DNA from: Gammaproteobacteria bacterium
GTDB lineage: Bacteria > Pseudomonadota > Gammaproteobacteria > Chromatiales > Chromatiaceae
Assembly: GCA_011389885.1 (NCBI GenBank)
Contig: JAABTK010000017.1
Location: 1 to 64,000, forward strand
DNA length: 64,000 bases
Reading direction: 5' to 3'
In this document: positions 1-7,639 of the stretch, piece by piece
Layout: each line of letters opens with the position of its first letter
Position numbering within the stretch: position 1 is the stretch's first letter
Program-made: the position numbers and the translations under genes
The notes under the pieces: generated by a model
What the model saw: only the letters and a program-made list of their open reading frames with translations
Database searches by the model: none
What the model was told of the DNA's origin: nothing

Positions 1-845
1 GATCACGGAAACTTGCTGATGTCAATACGTGTTCCCCGCGCCCGCGGGGATGAACCGATCCTCGCCGAAATCATACCCCTCGTATATCTGTGTTCCCCGC
101 GCCCGCGGGGATGAACCGCCGCGGCCTGAGCGCGGTCGAGGCCGTCACAAGTGTTCCCCGCGCCCGCGGGGATGAACCGTCCTAAAGGTAGATTTTATAA
201 CGGATTATCGGGTGTTCCCCGCGCCCGCGGGGATGAACCGTACGGCCAGATTCTTCTACTGCGCCAAGGCCAGTGTTCCCCGCGCCCGCGGGGATGAACC
301 GGAGGCTGGCTGCGGCCTCCTGATCGATTCCGAGTGTTCCCCGCGCCCGCGGGGATGAACCGCGAGCCACGGGAAATATATCCCTGGCCAAAGCGTGTTC
401 CCCGCGCCCGCGGGGATGAACCGCAATATACTAGCAGGCCTTGCGCAGCAGGTGCGTGTTCCCCGCGCCCGCGGGGATGAACCGCCAAGGGCAAGGGCAA
501 GGGCAATGGCTTGTTCCCCGCGCCCGCGGGGATGAACCGACGCAGCCCCCGCACAAAGAGCCATGCTGGATGTGTTCCCCGCGCCCGCGGGGCTGAACCG
601 AATTGACAGGCTGGCAACAGTCTGTTAGAACAGCGTTCCCCGCGCCCGCGGGAATGAACCGTGCTAGTAGGTGGCTCCCCTTGGGTGTTGTCTGTGTTCC
701 CCGCGCCCGCGGGGATGAACCGGATAGAAAATCAGTTGCGTTGCTCATTATGTTGTGTTCCCCGCGCCCGCGGGGATGAACCGCAAAAAGGCCACTACCG
801 ACCAACGGAGAAGCAAGTGCTCCCCGCGCCCGCGGGGATGAACCG
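1..845 (+). CRISPR. Type I-E CRISPR array, leader-distal end
   Basis: Fourteen copies of a 29-bp repeat start at 29, 90, 151, 212, 273, 334, 395, 456, 511, 572, 633, 694, 755 and 817. The repeat begins GTGTTCCCCGCG and ends GGGGATGAACCG, with a palindromic core typical of type I-E. There are 13 full spacers: eleven of 32 nt, one of 26 (485-510) and one of 33 (784-816). A partial spacer occupies 1-28, so the array continues to the left. Repeats 9, 10, 11 and 14 carry substitutions; decay of this kind is usual at the leader-distal end. In the type I-E orientation the leader should therefore lie left of the window, and any cas genes must also lie outside it, since none are present here. Confidence 0.98.
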
Positions 846-1152
846 AATACACCACCGGGGTGGGCGCGAAGGTTCAGGTGTAAGGGGATTGCACATAATG
901 GGAGACATTGAAGCAGCACGACAGCACGTTAAAATAACGGGTTACGGGGTGACGAGTGCAAGCGCGTTTGGTGCGGCGATGGGGATTGGTTGCACAATGG
1001 CGTAACAAATGCGGAACCGCGCAATGCCTGGAAACAGCATGCAACGCGTTGGGGCTAAAGGATAATCCGGGCGACTAGGGATGTTGGTTCCGGGGCAAAA
1101 AAAAACGGCGGACTTCCGCGAGGATTTCCGCCGTTTTTCGTCTGAGGAAGCG
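846..1152. other. Gap between CRISPR array and small operon; no gene seen
   Basis: No convincing coding region, tRNA or repeat is visible. The first 250 bases after the last CRISPR repeat look like plain trailer sequence. The only clear signal is the hairpin at 1101-1136. Confidence 0.6.
1101..1136 (-). terminator. Rho-independent terminator of the 1153-1769 operon
   Basis: AAAAACGGCGGA and TTTCCGCCGTTTTT form an inverted repeat around a 12-nt loop. The T run is on the minus strand just past the stop at 1153. The A and T runs on both sides mean it could also stop CRISPR transcription arriving on the plus strand. Confidence 0.8.
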
Positions 1153-1443
1153 CTACCAGTTCTCGGGCCACCACCAAAAACGGTCTAGCGTGATTTCCTC
1201 GCCGCCGTCGATCATCGCGTCGCGGAACTGGATCAGGTCACGGCGAAATTCCGGGCGGCGCATGATCGGGCTGTTGGATAGGATCCGGCGCAGTGCTGCG
1301 AGATCGGCGTCGGAGAACTCGCCCTGGTTGTAGACGCCGTCAATGTTCAGGACGGTGCCTGAGGTTTCGATCGGGCCCGTGCTGTTGTCGGACTGCCCGA
1401 AGATCAACGCACAGGCGGCCACCCATTTTTCGCCCTTCGTCAT
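1153..1443 (-). CDS. Small acidic protein of unknown function
   Basis: 96 residues starting MTKGEKWVAACALIFGQ and ending FWWWPENW. I do not recognise a family. The protein is acidic, with Asp/Glu-rich stretches around residues 40-50 and 75-90. The ATG overlaps the stop of the upstream gene by four bases (ATGA) and has a GGAGGG ribosome site directly before it, so this start is preferred to one 19 codons upstream. An acidic protein translationally coupled behind a basic one suggests a partner such as an antitoxin or immunity protein, but that is inference only. A terminator follows immediately. Confidence 0.75.
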   Translation of the reverse strand: MTKGEKWVAACALIFGQSDNSTGPIETSGTVLNIDGVYNQGEFSDADLAALRRILSNSPIMRRPEFRRDLIQFRDAMIDGGEEITLDRFWWWPENW

Positions 1444-1769
1444 ATACCCTCCACTCGCGGCCAGTGTTTGTCGAGACGGTGCGCCTTCGCCTGTGGCCAC
1501 CCCTTTGGGTGAGCGGTGATCAGGCGGAAGCTGGATGATGTATCGACTACAGCATAGCTCTGCAATCCGTCATGTCCGAAGATATATTGCAGCTCGTTCG
1601 CGCGGCCATAGACCTGTACCCAGACTGCATCCGCTTCCGCCACCAGCCGGCGCCCGATGGCGGTGTATTCGGCGGGATCCGTCACTCCAAAGTCCTTATC
1701 CGCGTGCCGTAAGACACGCTTGGTGCTCTTAAGCAAATCCTGTTTCAGATCCTTGCTGTTGTACGCCAT
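1440..1769 (-). CDS. Small basic protein of unknown function
   Basis: 109 residues starting MAYNSKDLKQDLLKSTKRV. First gene of a two-gene operon. It is rich in Lys, Arg and His, and has a C-terminal segment SFRLITAHPKGW. Some small RNase toxins end in a similar hydrophobic-TA(Y/H)P strand, but the resemblance is short and I cannot assign a family. There is no signal peptide or membrane segment. Its position next to a CRISPR array and its coupling to an acidic partner fit a defence or toxin-antitoxin module; this is speculative. Confidence 0.75.
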   Translation of the reverse strand: MAYNSKDLKQDLLKSTKRVLRHADKDFGVTDPAEYTAIGRRLVAEADAVWVQVYGRANELQYIFGHDGLQSYAVVDTSSSFRLITAHPKGWPQAKAHRLDKHWPRVEGI

Positions 1770-1855
1770 TTTTCCGGCCGCGGCGTTGGCCTGGAGGTCG
1801 CGAGGGGGCGAGCATAAAAGAGCATAACGAGAATAACCCCAACAAAAGCCGCGGG

Positions 1856-2275
1856 TCAGGTCTTTACGCGCCCGCGCAGGGCCTTGGTGCGGCCGTGCTT
1901 GGTCTTGGCGTCCATGCGGCGGCGCTGGGAGCCGCGGGTGGGTTTGGTGGGTTTGCGCTTTTTGCTGGTGCGGCCGGCGGCGCGCACTAGTTCGGCCAGC
2001 CGTTCCAGGGCGTCGAGGCGATTCTTTTCGCGGCTGCGGTGGGCCTCGGCCTTGATTACGATGACGCCCTCTTTGGTGATGCGTTGGTCGGAGAGCTTTA
2101 GCAGGCGTTCTTTGTAGAACTCGGACAGGGACGAGGCGCGGATTGCGAAGCGCAGATGCACCGCGGTGGAGGCCTTGTTGACATGCTGTCCGCCGGGGCC
2201 TTGGGCGCGGATGGCGCTGAGTTCGATCTCTTCCTCGGGGATGCGGACTTGGCTGGAGATGCGCAGGCTCACCAC
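1856..2275 (-). CDS. arfB: Peptidyl-tRNA hydrolase ArfB (YaeJ), ribosome rescue
   Basis: About 139 residues. ArfB hydrolyses peptidyl-tRNA on ribosomes stalled at mRNA ends. The release-factor signature is present: IRAQGPGGQHVNK, with the catalytic GGQ near residue 30. The C-terminal tail is strongly basic (KKRKPTKPT...RRRMDAKTKHG), as needed to occupy the empty mRNA channel. Length matches the family. Two GTG codons at 2275 and 2272 can serve as starts. The gene overlaps the stop of the upstream DUF2058 gene, so the two are likely coupled. Confidence 0.93.
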   Translation of the reverse strand: MVSLRISSQVRIPEEEIELSAIRAQGPGGQHVNKASTAVHLRFAIRASSLSEFYKERLLKLSDQRITKEGVIVIKAEAHRSREKNRLDALERLAELVRAAGRTSKKRKPTKPTRGSQRRRMDAKTKHGRTKALRGRVKT

Positions 2276-2808
2276 ATCAAATCGTCGGGCACTTCGTAGC
2301 CCGCGTAGGGGTCTTCGGGGTCCGCCGCGGTTTCTTTTTCGGCCTCGATCAGCACCACGCGCGCCGGATCTCGCTGCTGGATCTTCTCCCCGGTCTCTCG
2401 CGGCACCAGGGCGAATTGCCCGTCCAGCAAGGCGATCGCCAATTGCCCCTTGGCCAACTGCCGTTGGCAGGCCTCGGAGACGTGGAGGCGCTTGATTTTG
2501 TTGGCCAGGGTGAAGTTGTAGGGGAGGTCGCCGGCGCTGTCAGTGAGGCGGTTGGTTTCAATCAACTGGCGGATTTGCGCCTCCGCGGCCCGTTGCTGCT
2601 GTTGTTGCTGCTGTTGCCGGTTCAGCTCCCGGTCGCGCGCCGCCTGTTCGGCCTGGCGGTCGGGGGCCGGCACGGGTTCGTTCACCGTCGCCGCCTGGCC
2701 CTTGCGTTTTTGCTTGTTTTTCTTGCGCTTGGCCTGGGCGTTTTTGGTGGCCTTGTTTTTGTCCACCAGCCCGGCCTTTAGCATCTGTTCTTGTAGAGAG
2801 TCGCCCAT
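2269..2808 (-). CDS. DUF2058 family protein (YaiL-like)
   Basis: 179 residues starting MGDSLQEQMLKAGLVDKNKA, the usual opening of DUF2058 proteins. A very basic Lys/Arg helix (residues about 15-40) is followed by a Gln-rich stretch encoded by a CAG/CAA run near 2590-2625, then a globular C-terminal part. It is cytoplasmic, and its function is not established. The in-frame ATG eleven codons upstream is less likely because family members begin at MGDSLQ. It is the first gene of the pair with arfB. Confidence 0.88.
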   Translation of the reverse strand: MGDSLQEQMLKAGLVDKNKATKNAQAKRKKNKQKRKGQAATVNEPVPAPDRQAEQAARDRELNRQQQQQQQQRAAEAQIRQLIETNRLTDSAGDLPYNFTLANKIKRLHVSEACQRQLAKGQLAIALLDGQFALVPRETGEKIQQRDPARVVLIEAEKETAADPEDPYAGYEVPDDLMW

Positions 2809-2873
2809 GTTTTGTCTTCGCTGATAAAATTGATCGCCCATTCTGAAAAAGCGGCCGGGCGGGCGTCAAGTCG

Positions 2874-2905
2874 AAAAAAAGCGCCGCCCGCGAACGGGAA
2901 GCGCT
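2874..2905 (-). terminator. Intrinsic terminator with UUCG tetraloop
   Basis: On the minus strand AGCGC-UU-CCCG-UUCG-CGGG-CG-GCGCU is followed by seven T. This is a strong terminator for a transcript coming from the right, yet no gene ends here, which is the main argument for the RNA above. Confidence 0.85.
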
Positions 2906-3095
2906 TGCAGCGCCTGATGCGCCCAGTCTGCTTAGATGTCTCGACGGAGACGACTGTCGTTCCCTGATCCTGACGCACCAAGGCCTGCTGCCTGGTCGCA
3001 CCGGAGGGCGAGCCTCCCGGCGCAAAGCTGGTTTGGCCGACTGCCAAATCAGTTAGACACCGTGTTGCGCCTAAAGATCCCGCCTTGGTTCCAAA
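2874..3095 (-). ncRNA. Putative structured RNA downstream of the sulfur-globule gene
   Basis: On the minus strand this gap can fold into at least five consecutive hairpins. They are UUUGGC/GCCAAA; a stem of about 11 bp, GCGCCGGGAGG pairing with CCCUCCGGUGC, closed by CUCG; ACCAGGC/GCCUUGGU; GUCUC/GAGAC; and a final terminator with a UUCG loop. It lies between the terminator of the sulfur-globule gene and the DUF2058 gene and has no credible ORF. It does not match any RNA family I recognise (not 6S, SRP, RNase P, tmRNA or a common riboswitch). No clear promoter was found, so it could also be a readthrough 3' region. Confidence 0.42.
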
Positions 3096-3100
3096 AACAA

Positions 3101-3127
3101 AAAAACGCCGGCAAGGCCGGCGTTTTT
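3101..3127 (-). terminator. Terminator of the sulfur-globule protein gene
   Basis: A perfect hairpin AAAAACGCCGG-CAAG-CCGGCGTTTTT lies about 45 bp after the stop of the gene ending at 3173. Confidence 0.9.
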
Positions 3128-3172
3128 CACGCTTTCGGCCCCCGATGCCGAGGGCCGAATCAGCCGCAGGTC

Positions 3173-3529
3173 TTACTTGCTTTGCCCGGAGTTCGGGGCC
3201 TGAGGCGCATAGGGGGCGGGAGCCCCGTAAGGCGCGCCATAGGGGGCGGGCGGGGCGCCATAGGGGGCGCCGTAACCGTAACCGCCGTACGGAGCGCCGT
3301 AGGGGCCGCCGTAGTAGCCGCCGTAGGGTTGGTAGGTATTGTAACCGCGACCCCAGCCGTTGCCGCGACCGCTCATGCTCATGTTGAAGTCGCCCCAGCC
3401 GTCGCCGAACATGTCGTTGCCCCAGCCGCCGGGACCGCCGCCCCAAGGACCGCCGCCCCACCAAGCGGAGGCGGAAGCGGAAGCCGCGGCTAGGGCGGCA
3501 AAAGAGGCTACTTTAATCAGGGTGCGCAT
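3173..3529 (-). CDS. Sulfur-globule envelope protein-like secreted protein
   Basis: 118 residues. A signal peptide ([22 protein letters not shown]) is followed by [15 protein letters not shown], then [20 protein letters not shown], then Gly/Tyr/Pro repeats of the type [11 protein letters not shown]. This composition and the FGDGFGDF...RGNGYGRG-like core resemble the SgpA/SgpB proteins that coat periplasmic sulfur globules in purple sulfur bacteria, so the organism probably stores elemental sulfur. The start has a GAGGAG ribosome site seven bases upstream; an ATG nine codons earlier is less likely. It is monocistronic with its own terminator. A generic glycine-rich secreted protein is the alternative. 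Confidence 0.72.
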   Translation of the reverse strand: MRTLIKVASFAALAAASASASAWWGGGPWGGGPGGWGNDMFGDGWGDFNMSMSGRGNGWGRGYNTYQPYGGYYGGPYGAPYGGYGYGAPYGAPPAPYGAPYGAPAPYAPQAPNSGQSK

Positions 3530-3694
3530 AAAAAAACTCCTCAAATTGGATGACATCTAAGCGAGTGTTGCCCGCCAGCGGTGAACTCACCGCGGCCGGT
3601 AGACAGGACATTAGGTGCATATCGGAAAAATTGCAAGCCCCGAATCGACGCCGCGGGCGAGCGCGCAGGTTTGCCCCCCCCCGGCGCTCGACAT

Positions 3695-3703
3695 TGCTAT
3701 ACT
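3695..3703 (+). promoter_or_regulatory. Extended -10 promoter of gltA
   Basis: TGCTATACT is an extended -10 element (TGn plus a near-consensus hexamer), about 45 bp before the gltA ribosome site. No good -35 is visible upstream in the C-rich tract, as is common for extended -10 promoters. Confidence 0.55.
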
Positions 3704-3755
3704 CCCCGCCATGCCCAACGGATCCTACAGCGATCCCCCCTCGGAGGCCGACCCT

Positions 3756-5045
3756 ATGAGCGACCAAATCATCTTGCGCCTGGACGGACAGGATTACCCA
3801 CTGCCGCTGGAGCAAGGCGCTGAAAACGAGCGCGCGATCGACATCAGCAGCCTGCGCGCCGATACCGGACTGATCACCCTCGACTCCGGCTATGCCAACA
3901 CCGGCAGTTGCCGCAGCGCCATCACCTTCGTTGACGGCGAGCAGGGCATCCTCCGCTACCGCGGCATCCCCATCGAGCAATTCACCCAGCACCCCAACTT
4001 CATCGAAGTGGCCTGGTTGCTGATCTTCGGTAGCCTGCCCAATCGCCAGGAGTACGACGGCTTCGCCGGCGACCTCACCGCCCACGCCAATCTCGACGAG
4101 GGCATGAAGCTCCACTTCGAAGGCTTCCCGCGCAACGCCCCGCCGATGGCCATCCTCTCGGCGATGATAAACGCCCTGTCCTGCTTCTACCCCGAACTGC
4201 TGGAACTCGACGATACCAGCCGCTTCCGGCTGGCCGCGGCGCGCCTGATCAGCAAAATCCGCACCATCGCCGCCTACGCCTATCGCCACTCCCAGGGCGA
4301 CGCCTACAACTACCCCAACCCCCGCCTGGCCTACGTCTCCAACCTGCTGCACATGATGTTCTCCCACCCCTACCAGGAGCGCGAGTGCGACCCCCTGGTG
4401 CGCGAGGCCCTGAATCTGCTGTTCATCCTCCACGCGGACCACGAACAGAACTGCTCCACCTCCACTGTGCGCATCGTCGGCTCCAGCAAGGCCAACCTAT
4501 TCGCCTCCTGCGCCGCCGGCGTCTGCGCCCTCTGGGGTCCGCTTCACGGCGGGGCCAACATCGAGGTGCTGCGCATGCTGGAGCGCATCCACAACGGCCA
4601 CATGACCCCCGAAGACTATGTCCAGCAAGCCAAGGACAAGACCAATGACGCCCGCCTCATGGGCTTCGGCCATCGGGTGTATAAAAATCGCGATCCCCGC
4701 GCGGAAATCCTCGGCCGGCAGGCGGAAAAACTCCTCGCCTACATGGGCCAGGACGACCCCCTGCTGAATATCGCCCGCAAGCTCGAAGAAATCGCCCTCG
4801 AAGACCCCTACTTCAAACAACGCAACCTCTACCCCAACGTCGATTTCTATAGCGGCATCATCATGCGCGCCGTCGGCATCCCCACCAACATGTTCACCGT
4901 CATGTTCGCCATCGGCCGCCTGCCCGGCTGGATCGCCCACTGGTGGGAGCAAAACCAGCGGGGGCAAAACCGCATCGCCCGCCCGCGCCAAATCTACGAC
5001 GGCAACACCATCACCGACTATGTACCCATGGACGAGCGGGGCTGA
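3756..5045 (+). CDS. gltA: Type II citrate synthase
   Basis: 429 residues. It condenses oxaloacetate and acetyl-CoA at entry to the TCA cycle. Catalytic-site motifs are present: HADHEQNCSTSTVR, GPLHGGANIEVL, MGFGHRVYKNRDPRA (His and Arg of the active site) and the C-terminal RPRQIYDG. Length equals that of hexameric, NADH-sensitive GltA of Gram-negative bacteria. ATG 3756 is chosen because of the upstream CGGAGG and because MSDQ..L..DG is the family N-terminus; the reading frame is open upstream. Monocistronic. Confidence 0.97.
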   Translation: MSDQIILRLDGQDYPLPLEQGAENERAIDISSLRADTGLITLDSGYANTGSCRSAITFVDGEQGILRYRGIPIEQFTQHPNFIEVAWLLIFGSLPNRQEYDGFAGDLTAHANLDEGMKLHFEGFPRNAPPMAILSAMINALSCFYPELLELDDTSRFRLAAARLISKIRTIAAYAYRHSQGDAYNYPNPRLAYVSNLLHMMFSHPYQERECDPLVREALNLLFILHADHEQNCSTSTVRIVGSSKANLFASCAAGVCALWGPLHGGANIEVLRMLERIHNGHMTPEDYVQQAKDKTNDARLMGFGHRVYKNRDPRAEILGRQAEKLLAYMGQDDPLLNIARKLEEIALEDPYFKQRNLYPNVDFYSGIIMRAVGIPTNMFTVMFAIGRLPGWIAHWWEQNQRGQNRIARPRQIYDGNTITDYVPMDERG

Positions 5046-5547
5046 ACTCCAGTGGGCAAGCTTCGGCTCGGCCGCATACCCTCGGAAGGGATGCGGGTGA
5101 CGGGGCCGAGGAAAGGCGTGTTTGTTCCAGTGCATCGACTATTCCCATCCCTGCTCTCGAACAACCGCCTTCCGCCTCTTTGCCGGCTGCCTGGGCGAAA
5201 AACCGAACGCCAACCGGTGGTCGAGCAACTTCCTCGCCAGCCAGACTCCCTACAGCGCGGTCAACGACTTCGTCAAACCCACAGGCATTCCCGCCCTGGA
5301 AAGCGGGGACGATCAAGCAAGAATTCATTTGCGGCCTCTGCGGTCCTCGGTACCCTCTGCGCCCCTAAATGGCGTTGTTTCCGTTATTTGTGCGCAGCCG
5401 CACTAGTACAGCTGTCCACAAGTAGTGGAAACACTCGTGGGAGCGGATTGCATCCGCGATGACGGCCTATGATCCGGCGCAAACGCCCGGGCCAAGCCGC
5501 TGGCGGCCTTCTGGTTTGGGGGCCAATGATCCTTCGTTGCGGCGATG
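5046..5547. repeat. Intergenic mosaic with an inverted GCAGAGG-module copy
   Basis: No gene is visible. 5328-5410 is a minus-strand copy of the dispersed GCAGAGG module: GCGGCCTCTGCGGTCCTCGG, then ACCCTCTGCGCCCC, TAAATGGCGTTGTTTCCG and TGTGCGCAGCCGCACTAG. At 5435-5465 GTGGGAGCGGATTGCATCC looks like a fragment of a REP-type sequence. Confidence 0.6.
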
Positions 5548-5927
5548 TCAGAGGGTTTCGACCGCGAACCCGGTCAGGGTCTTGGTCTCTTTGCTGAACT
5601 CGCTGCCGGTCAGGTGAAGGGGCCAGCCCTTGTCCTGATACTTGGCGGCGTAGTTGCGCGCCTTGAGCTGGGCCAGGGCTTTGCCCTTCGGCGATTCTTC
5701 CGCCACCTTGAACTCGAACAGGTAATACTGTTTATTGAAGGCGACGGTTATGTCGATGCGGCCCTTGCGGTGATGTCTTCGCAGGTGATGTCCAGCCCCA
5801 GGGCGGCGAAGTGGCTGTAGAAGACGCTGGCGTAGTAGCCTTCGTAATGGCTGAGGTTGGGGCCCTGCGGGCTGCGGCGGTCGCTCCAGCTGTGGGGGAT
5901 GCCGATGGGGAGTTTCTTGCGTGGCAT
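5548..5927 (-). pseudogene. Remnant of an AAA-ATPase-like/PD-(D/E)XK nuclease protein
   Basis: The minus strand starts MPRKKLPIGIPHSW, the usual opening of proteins with an N-terminal AAA-ATPase-like domain and a C-terminal PD-(D/E)XK domain. It then jumps straight to the nuclease domain: NLSHYEGYYASVFYSHFAALG, then DITCEDIT. A one-base deletion near 5766 breaks the frame before GRIDITVAFNKQYYLFEFKV, which holds the D...E-K nuclease motif. The tail GFAVETL ends at 5548. So the several-hundred-residue ATPase part is missing and the remainder is frameshifted; the total length (380) is one base short of a whole number of codons. Confidence 0.82.
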
Positions 5928-5997
5928 GGGTGGGACCGGAAGCTATCGCGCTGAGAGCGTGCGGGCCAACAAGGGAGCGGCGCTGGCTGATTAAATA

Positions 5998-6074
<77 letters not shown>

Positions 6075-6256
6075 GGTGCTGTCGTTCAGTGGTGCCGCTT
6101 GCTTCGGCAGGGCCTGCGGGCCGCTGCGGTGTGCAAGGAGGCGTAATTCTACCTGGTGAACTGGGGCGCGTCTATGCCCGATGGTCGATATTTTGTCGGT
6201 TTCTGGATATACTGCGTGAAATATTTTGGCTATTCCTGTTTTTGGAGGTGGTTAAG

Positions 6257-6811
6257 GTGAGTCGCTTTTCGATGAATTCCGGTGTGCTGGCGTTGGGTGC
6301 GGTGGTGTTGATGGCCGCGGGCGCTGTGGTCGCAGAGCTGCGCCCCGAGGTGGTGGAGCGGATTAAGCCCGTGGGTCAGGTGACGGTGGAGGGGGCGGCG
6401 GCCCCAGAGGCGGCGGCCGCCAAGCCTGCGGAGACGACCGCGCAGGCAGAGCCCGCGACGACTGATGAGCCCGCGGCGCAAGAAGAGCCCGCCGCTGATG
6501 AGCCCGCGGCGCAAGAAGAGCCGGCAACGGCCGATGCGGATGCGGGTGATGCGGATGCGGCGGGCCGTAGCGGCAAGGCGGTGTACGACTCCAAGTGCTT
6601 CGCCTGCCATGCCACCGGCGCGGCCAATGCGCCCAAGCTGGGTGATGCCGCCGCCTGGCAACCGCGTATCGACAAGGGTATGGATGCGCTGATGCAGTCC
6701 ACCTTCAACGGCGTGCCCGGCACGGCCATGACCCCGCGGGGCACCTGCTCGGACTGCACGGACGCCGAGTTGCGGTCCACGGTGGAGTACATGGTGAACC
6801 AAGTGGAGTGA
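6257..6811 (+). CDS. Cytochrome c5-type monohaem protein with N-terminal anchor and acidic linker
   Basis: 184 residues. A hydrophobic N-terminal segment (residues about 9-25, signal or uncleaved anchor) is followed by an Ala/Glu/Pro-rich linker of about 75 residues with a tandem DEPAAQEEP repeat. A class I cytochrome domain follows, with CFACH haem motif, a distal Met probably in the GTAMTPRG segment, and the second cysteine pair CSDC typical of c5. It is probably a periplasmic electron carrier tethered to the inner membrane. The GTG at 6257 is chosen because GGAGGTG lies eight bases upstream; ATG 6272 is an alternative. Confidence 0.88.
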   Translation: MSRFSMNSGVLALGAVVLMAAGAVVAELRPEVVERIKPVGQVTVEGAAAPEAAAAKPAETTAQAEPATTDEPAAQEEPAADEPAAQEEPATADADAGDADAAGRSGKAVYDSKCFACHATGAANAPKLGDAAAWQPRIDKGMDALMQSTFNGVPGTAMTPRGTCSDCTDAELRSTVEYMVNQVE

Positions 6812-6830
6812 TCGCCGCTTCATCGCCGTA

Positions 6831-6857
6831 AAAAAAGCCGCCTTCGGGCGGCTTTTT
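6831..6857 (+). terminator. Terminator of the cytochrome gene
   Basis: AAAAAAGCCGCC-TTCG-GGCGGCTTTTTT is a perfect hairpin with TTCG loop and T run, 20 bp after the stop. Confidence 0.93.
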
Positions 6858-7087
6858 TATGCGGAGGCCGAGGCCTCAGTCGGACCTGCCTGGAGTGTCA
6901 AACGCGAGTTTGACACCGAGGCGAAGCCGCCCCCGGAGGTCGAGGCTTCAGCCGGGCCAAGCGAGGCCCCAAGCTTTGCGGATGCCCCCCAGCCCGGCTA
7001 TCCGCGGCTATCCGTGTTTATCCGTGTTTATCCGTGTTTATCTGTGGTTCAACTTGGTGGTTGGTGGTTGGCGCTCAGGCGAGCGAA

Positions 7088-7271
7088 GCGCCCAGCCCGG
7101 GTTGCCGGCGTCGGCAGAAATCCCGCAGGGACGCGGCCGCTGTGTGGTCGATTTCCACGATTTTCGGCGCCTCGGATTTCGAGTAAAAAAGTCGGCTAGG
7201 ATGCGCCGAGTGCCGCGAGGCGCATCACAAAGCCGAAGCGATGCGCCTCGTTTCTCTCGGCACATCCTATA
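7088..7271. repeat. Direct duplication, copy 1 (with GATGCGCC palindrome)
   Basis: Repeated at 7456-7639 with an offset of 368 bp and few mismatches. It ends in a palindromic module in which GGATGCGCCGAG...GAGGCGCATC faces GATGCGCCTCG...CTCGGCACATCC. Parts of this palindrome recur near 13405-13440 and 13795-13835. Confidence 0.85.
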
Positions 7272-7380
7272 TAACGCAAAGGACGCAAAGGACGCGAAGA
7301 AGGGACGCAAAGGGGCGCAAAGGGGTTAGCGTTTTGGTATGGCGCCCCTAGGGGTGCTTGGCGCAGCGCGCCGCGGCTGC

Positions 7381-7439
7381 GTCCCCACGCGGCGCGTGGG
7401 GACGAGGAACCATCTGGTTCCCACGCGCCGCGTGGGAAC
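7381..7439. repeat. Pair of CCCACGCG hairpins
   Basis: 7381-7403 is GTCCCCACGC-GGC-GCGTGGGGAC (10-bp stem). 7417-7439 is GTTCCCACGCG-C-CGCGTGGGAAC (11-bp stem). They look like two diverged units of one palindromic intergenic repeat. Confidence 0.75.
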
Positions 7440-7455
7440 CCGGTCGGGGCGCGCA

Positions 7456-7639
7456 GCGCCCAGCCCGGGTTGCCGGCGTCGGCAGAAATCTCGCAGGGAT
7501 GCGGCCGCTGTGTGATCGATTTCCACGATTTTCGGCGCCCCGGCTTTCGAGTAAAAAAGTCGGCTAGGATGCGCCGAGTGCCGCGAGGCGCATCACAAAG
7601 CCGAAGCGATGCGCCTCGTTTCTCTCGGCACATCCTATA
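7456..7639. repeat. Direct duplication, copy 2 (with GATGCGCC palindrome)
   Basis: Second copy of 7088-7271, separated from it by the 7272-7455 spacer that carries the hairpin pair. Confidence 0.85.

Noticed and set aside
182-919. Several long ORFs across the CRISPR array on both strands
   Set aside because: The translated peptides repeat with the 61-bp array unit and come from the palindromic repeats, not from genes.
846-1100. CRISPR leader on the right of the array
   Set aside because: Repeat decay is at this end and type I-E orientation puts the leader on the left.
2874-3095. 6S RNA, c-di-GMP riboswitch or CsrB-type RNA
   Set aside because: The 6S central bubble, the conserved riboswitch core and loop GGA motifs are absent on both strands.
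2936-3493. Overlapping ORFs opposite the sulfur-globule gene
   Set aside because: They are frame shadows of the GC-rich, repetitive coding strand and have no ribosome sites or family similarity.
5545-5820. Plus-strand ORF over the nuclease remnant
   Set aside because: The opposite strand gives recognisable nuclease sequence with a single frameshift, which explains the open frame.
7008-7070. CRISPR-like array from the TATCCGTGTT repeats
   Set aside because: Units are only 10 bp, directly adjacent and without spacers; they belong to the dispersed module.
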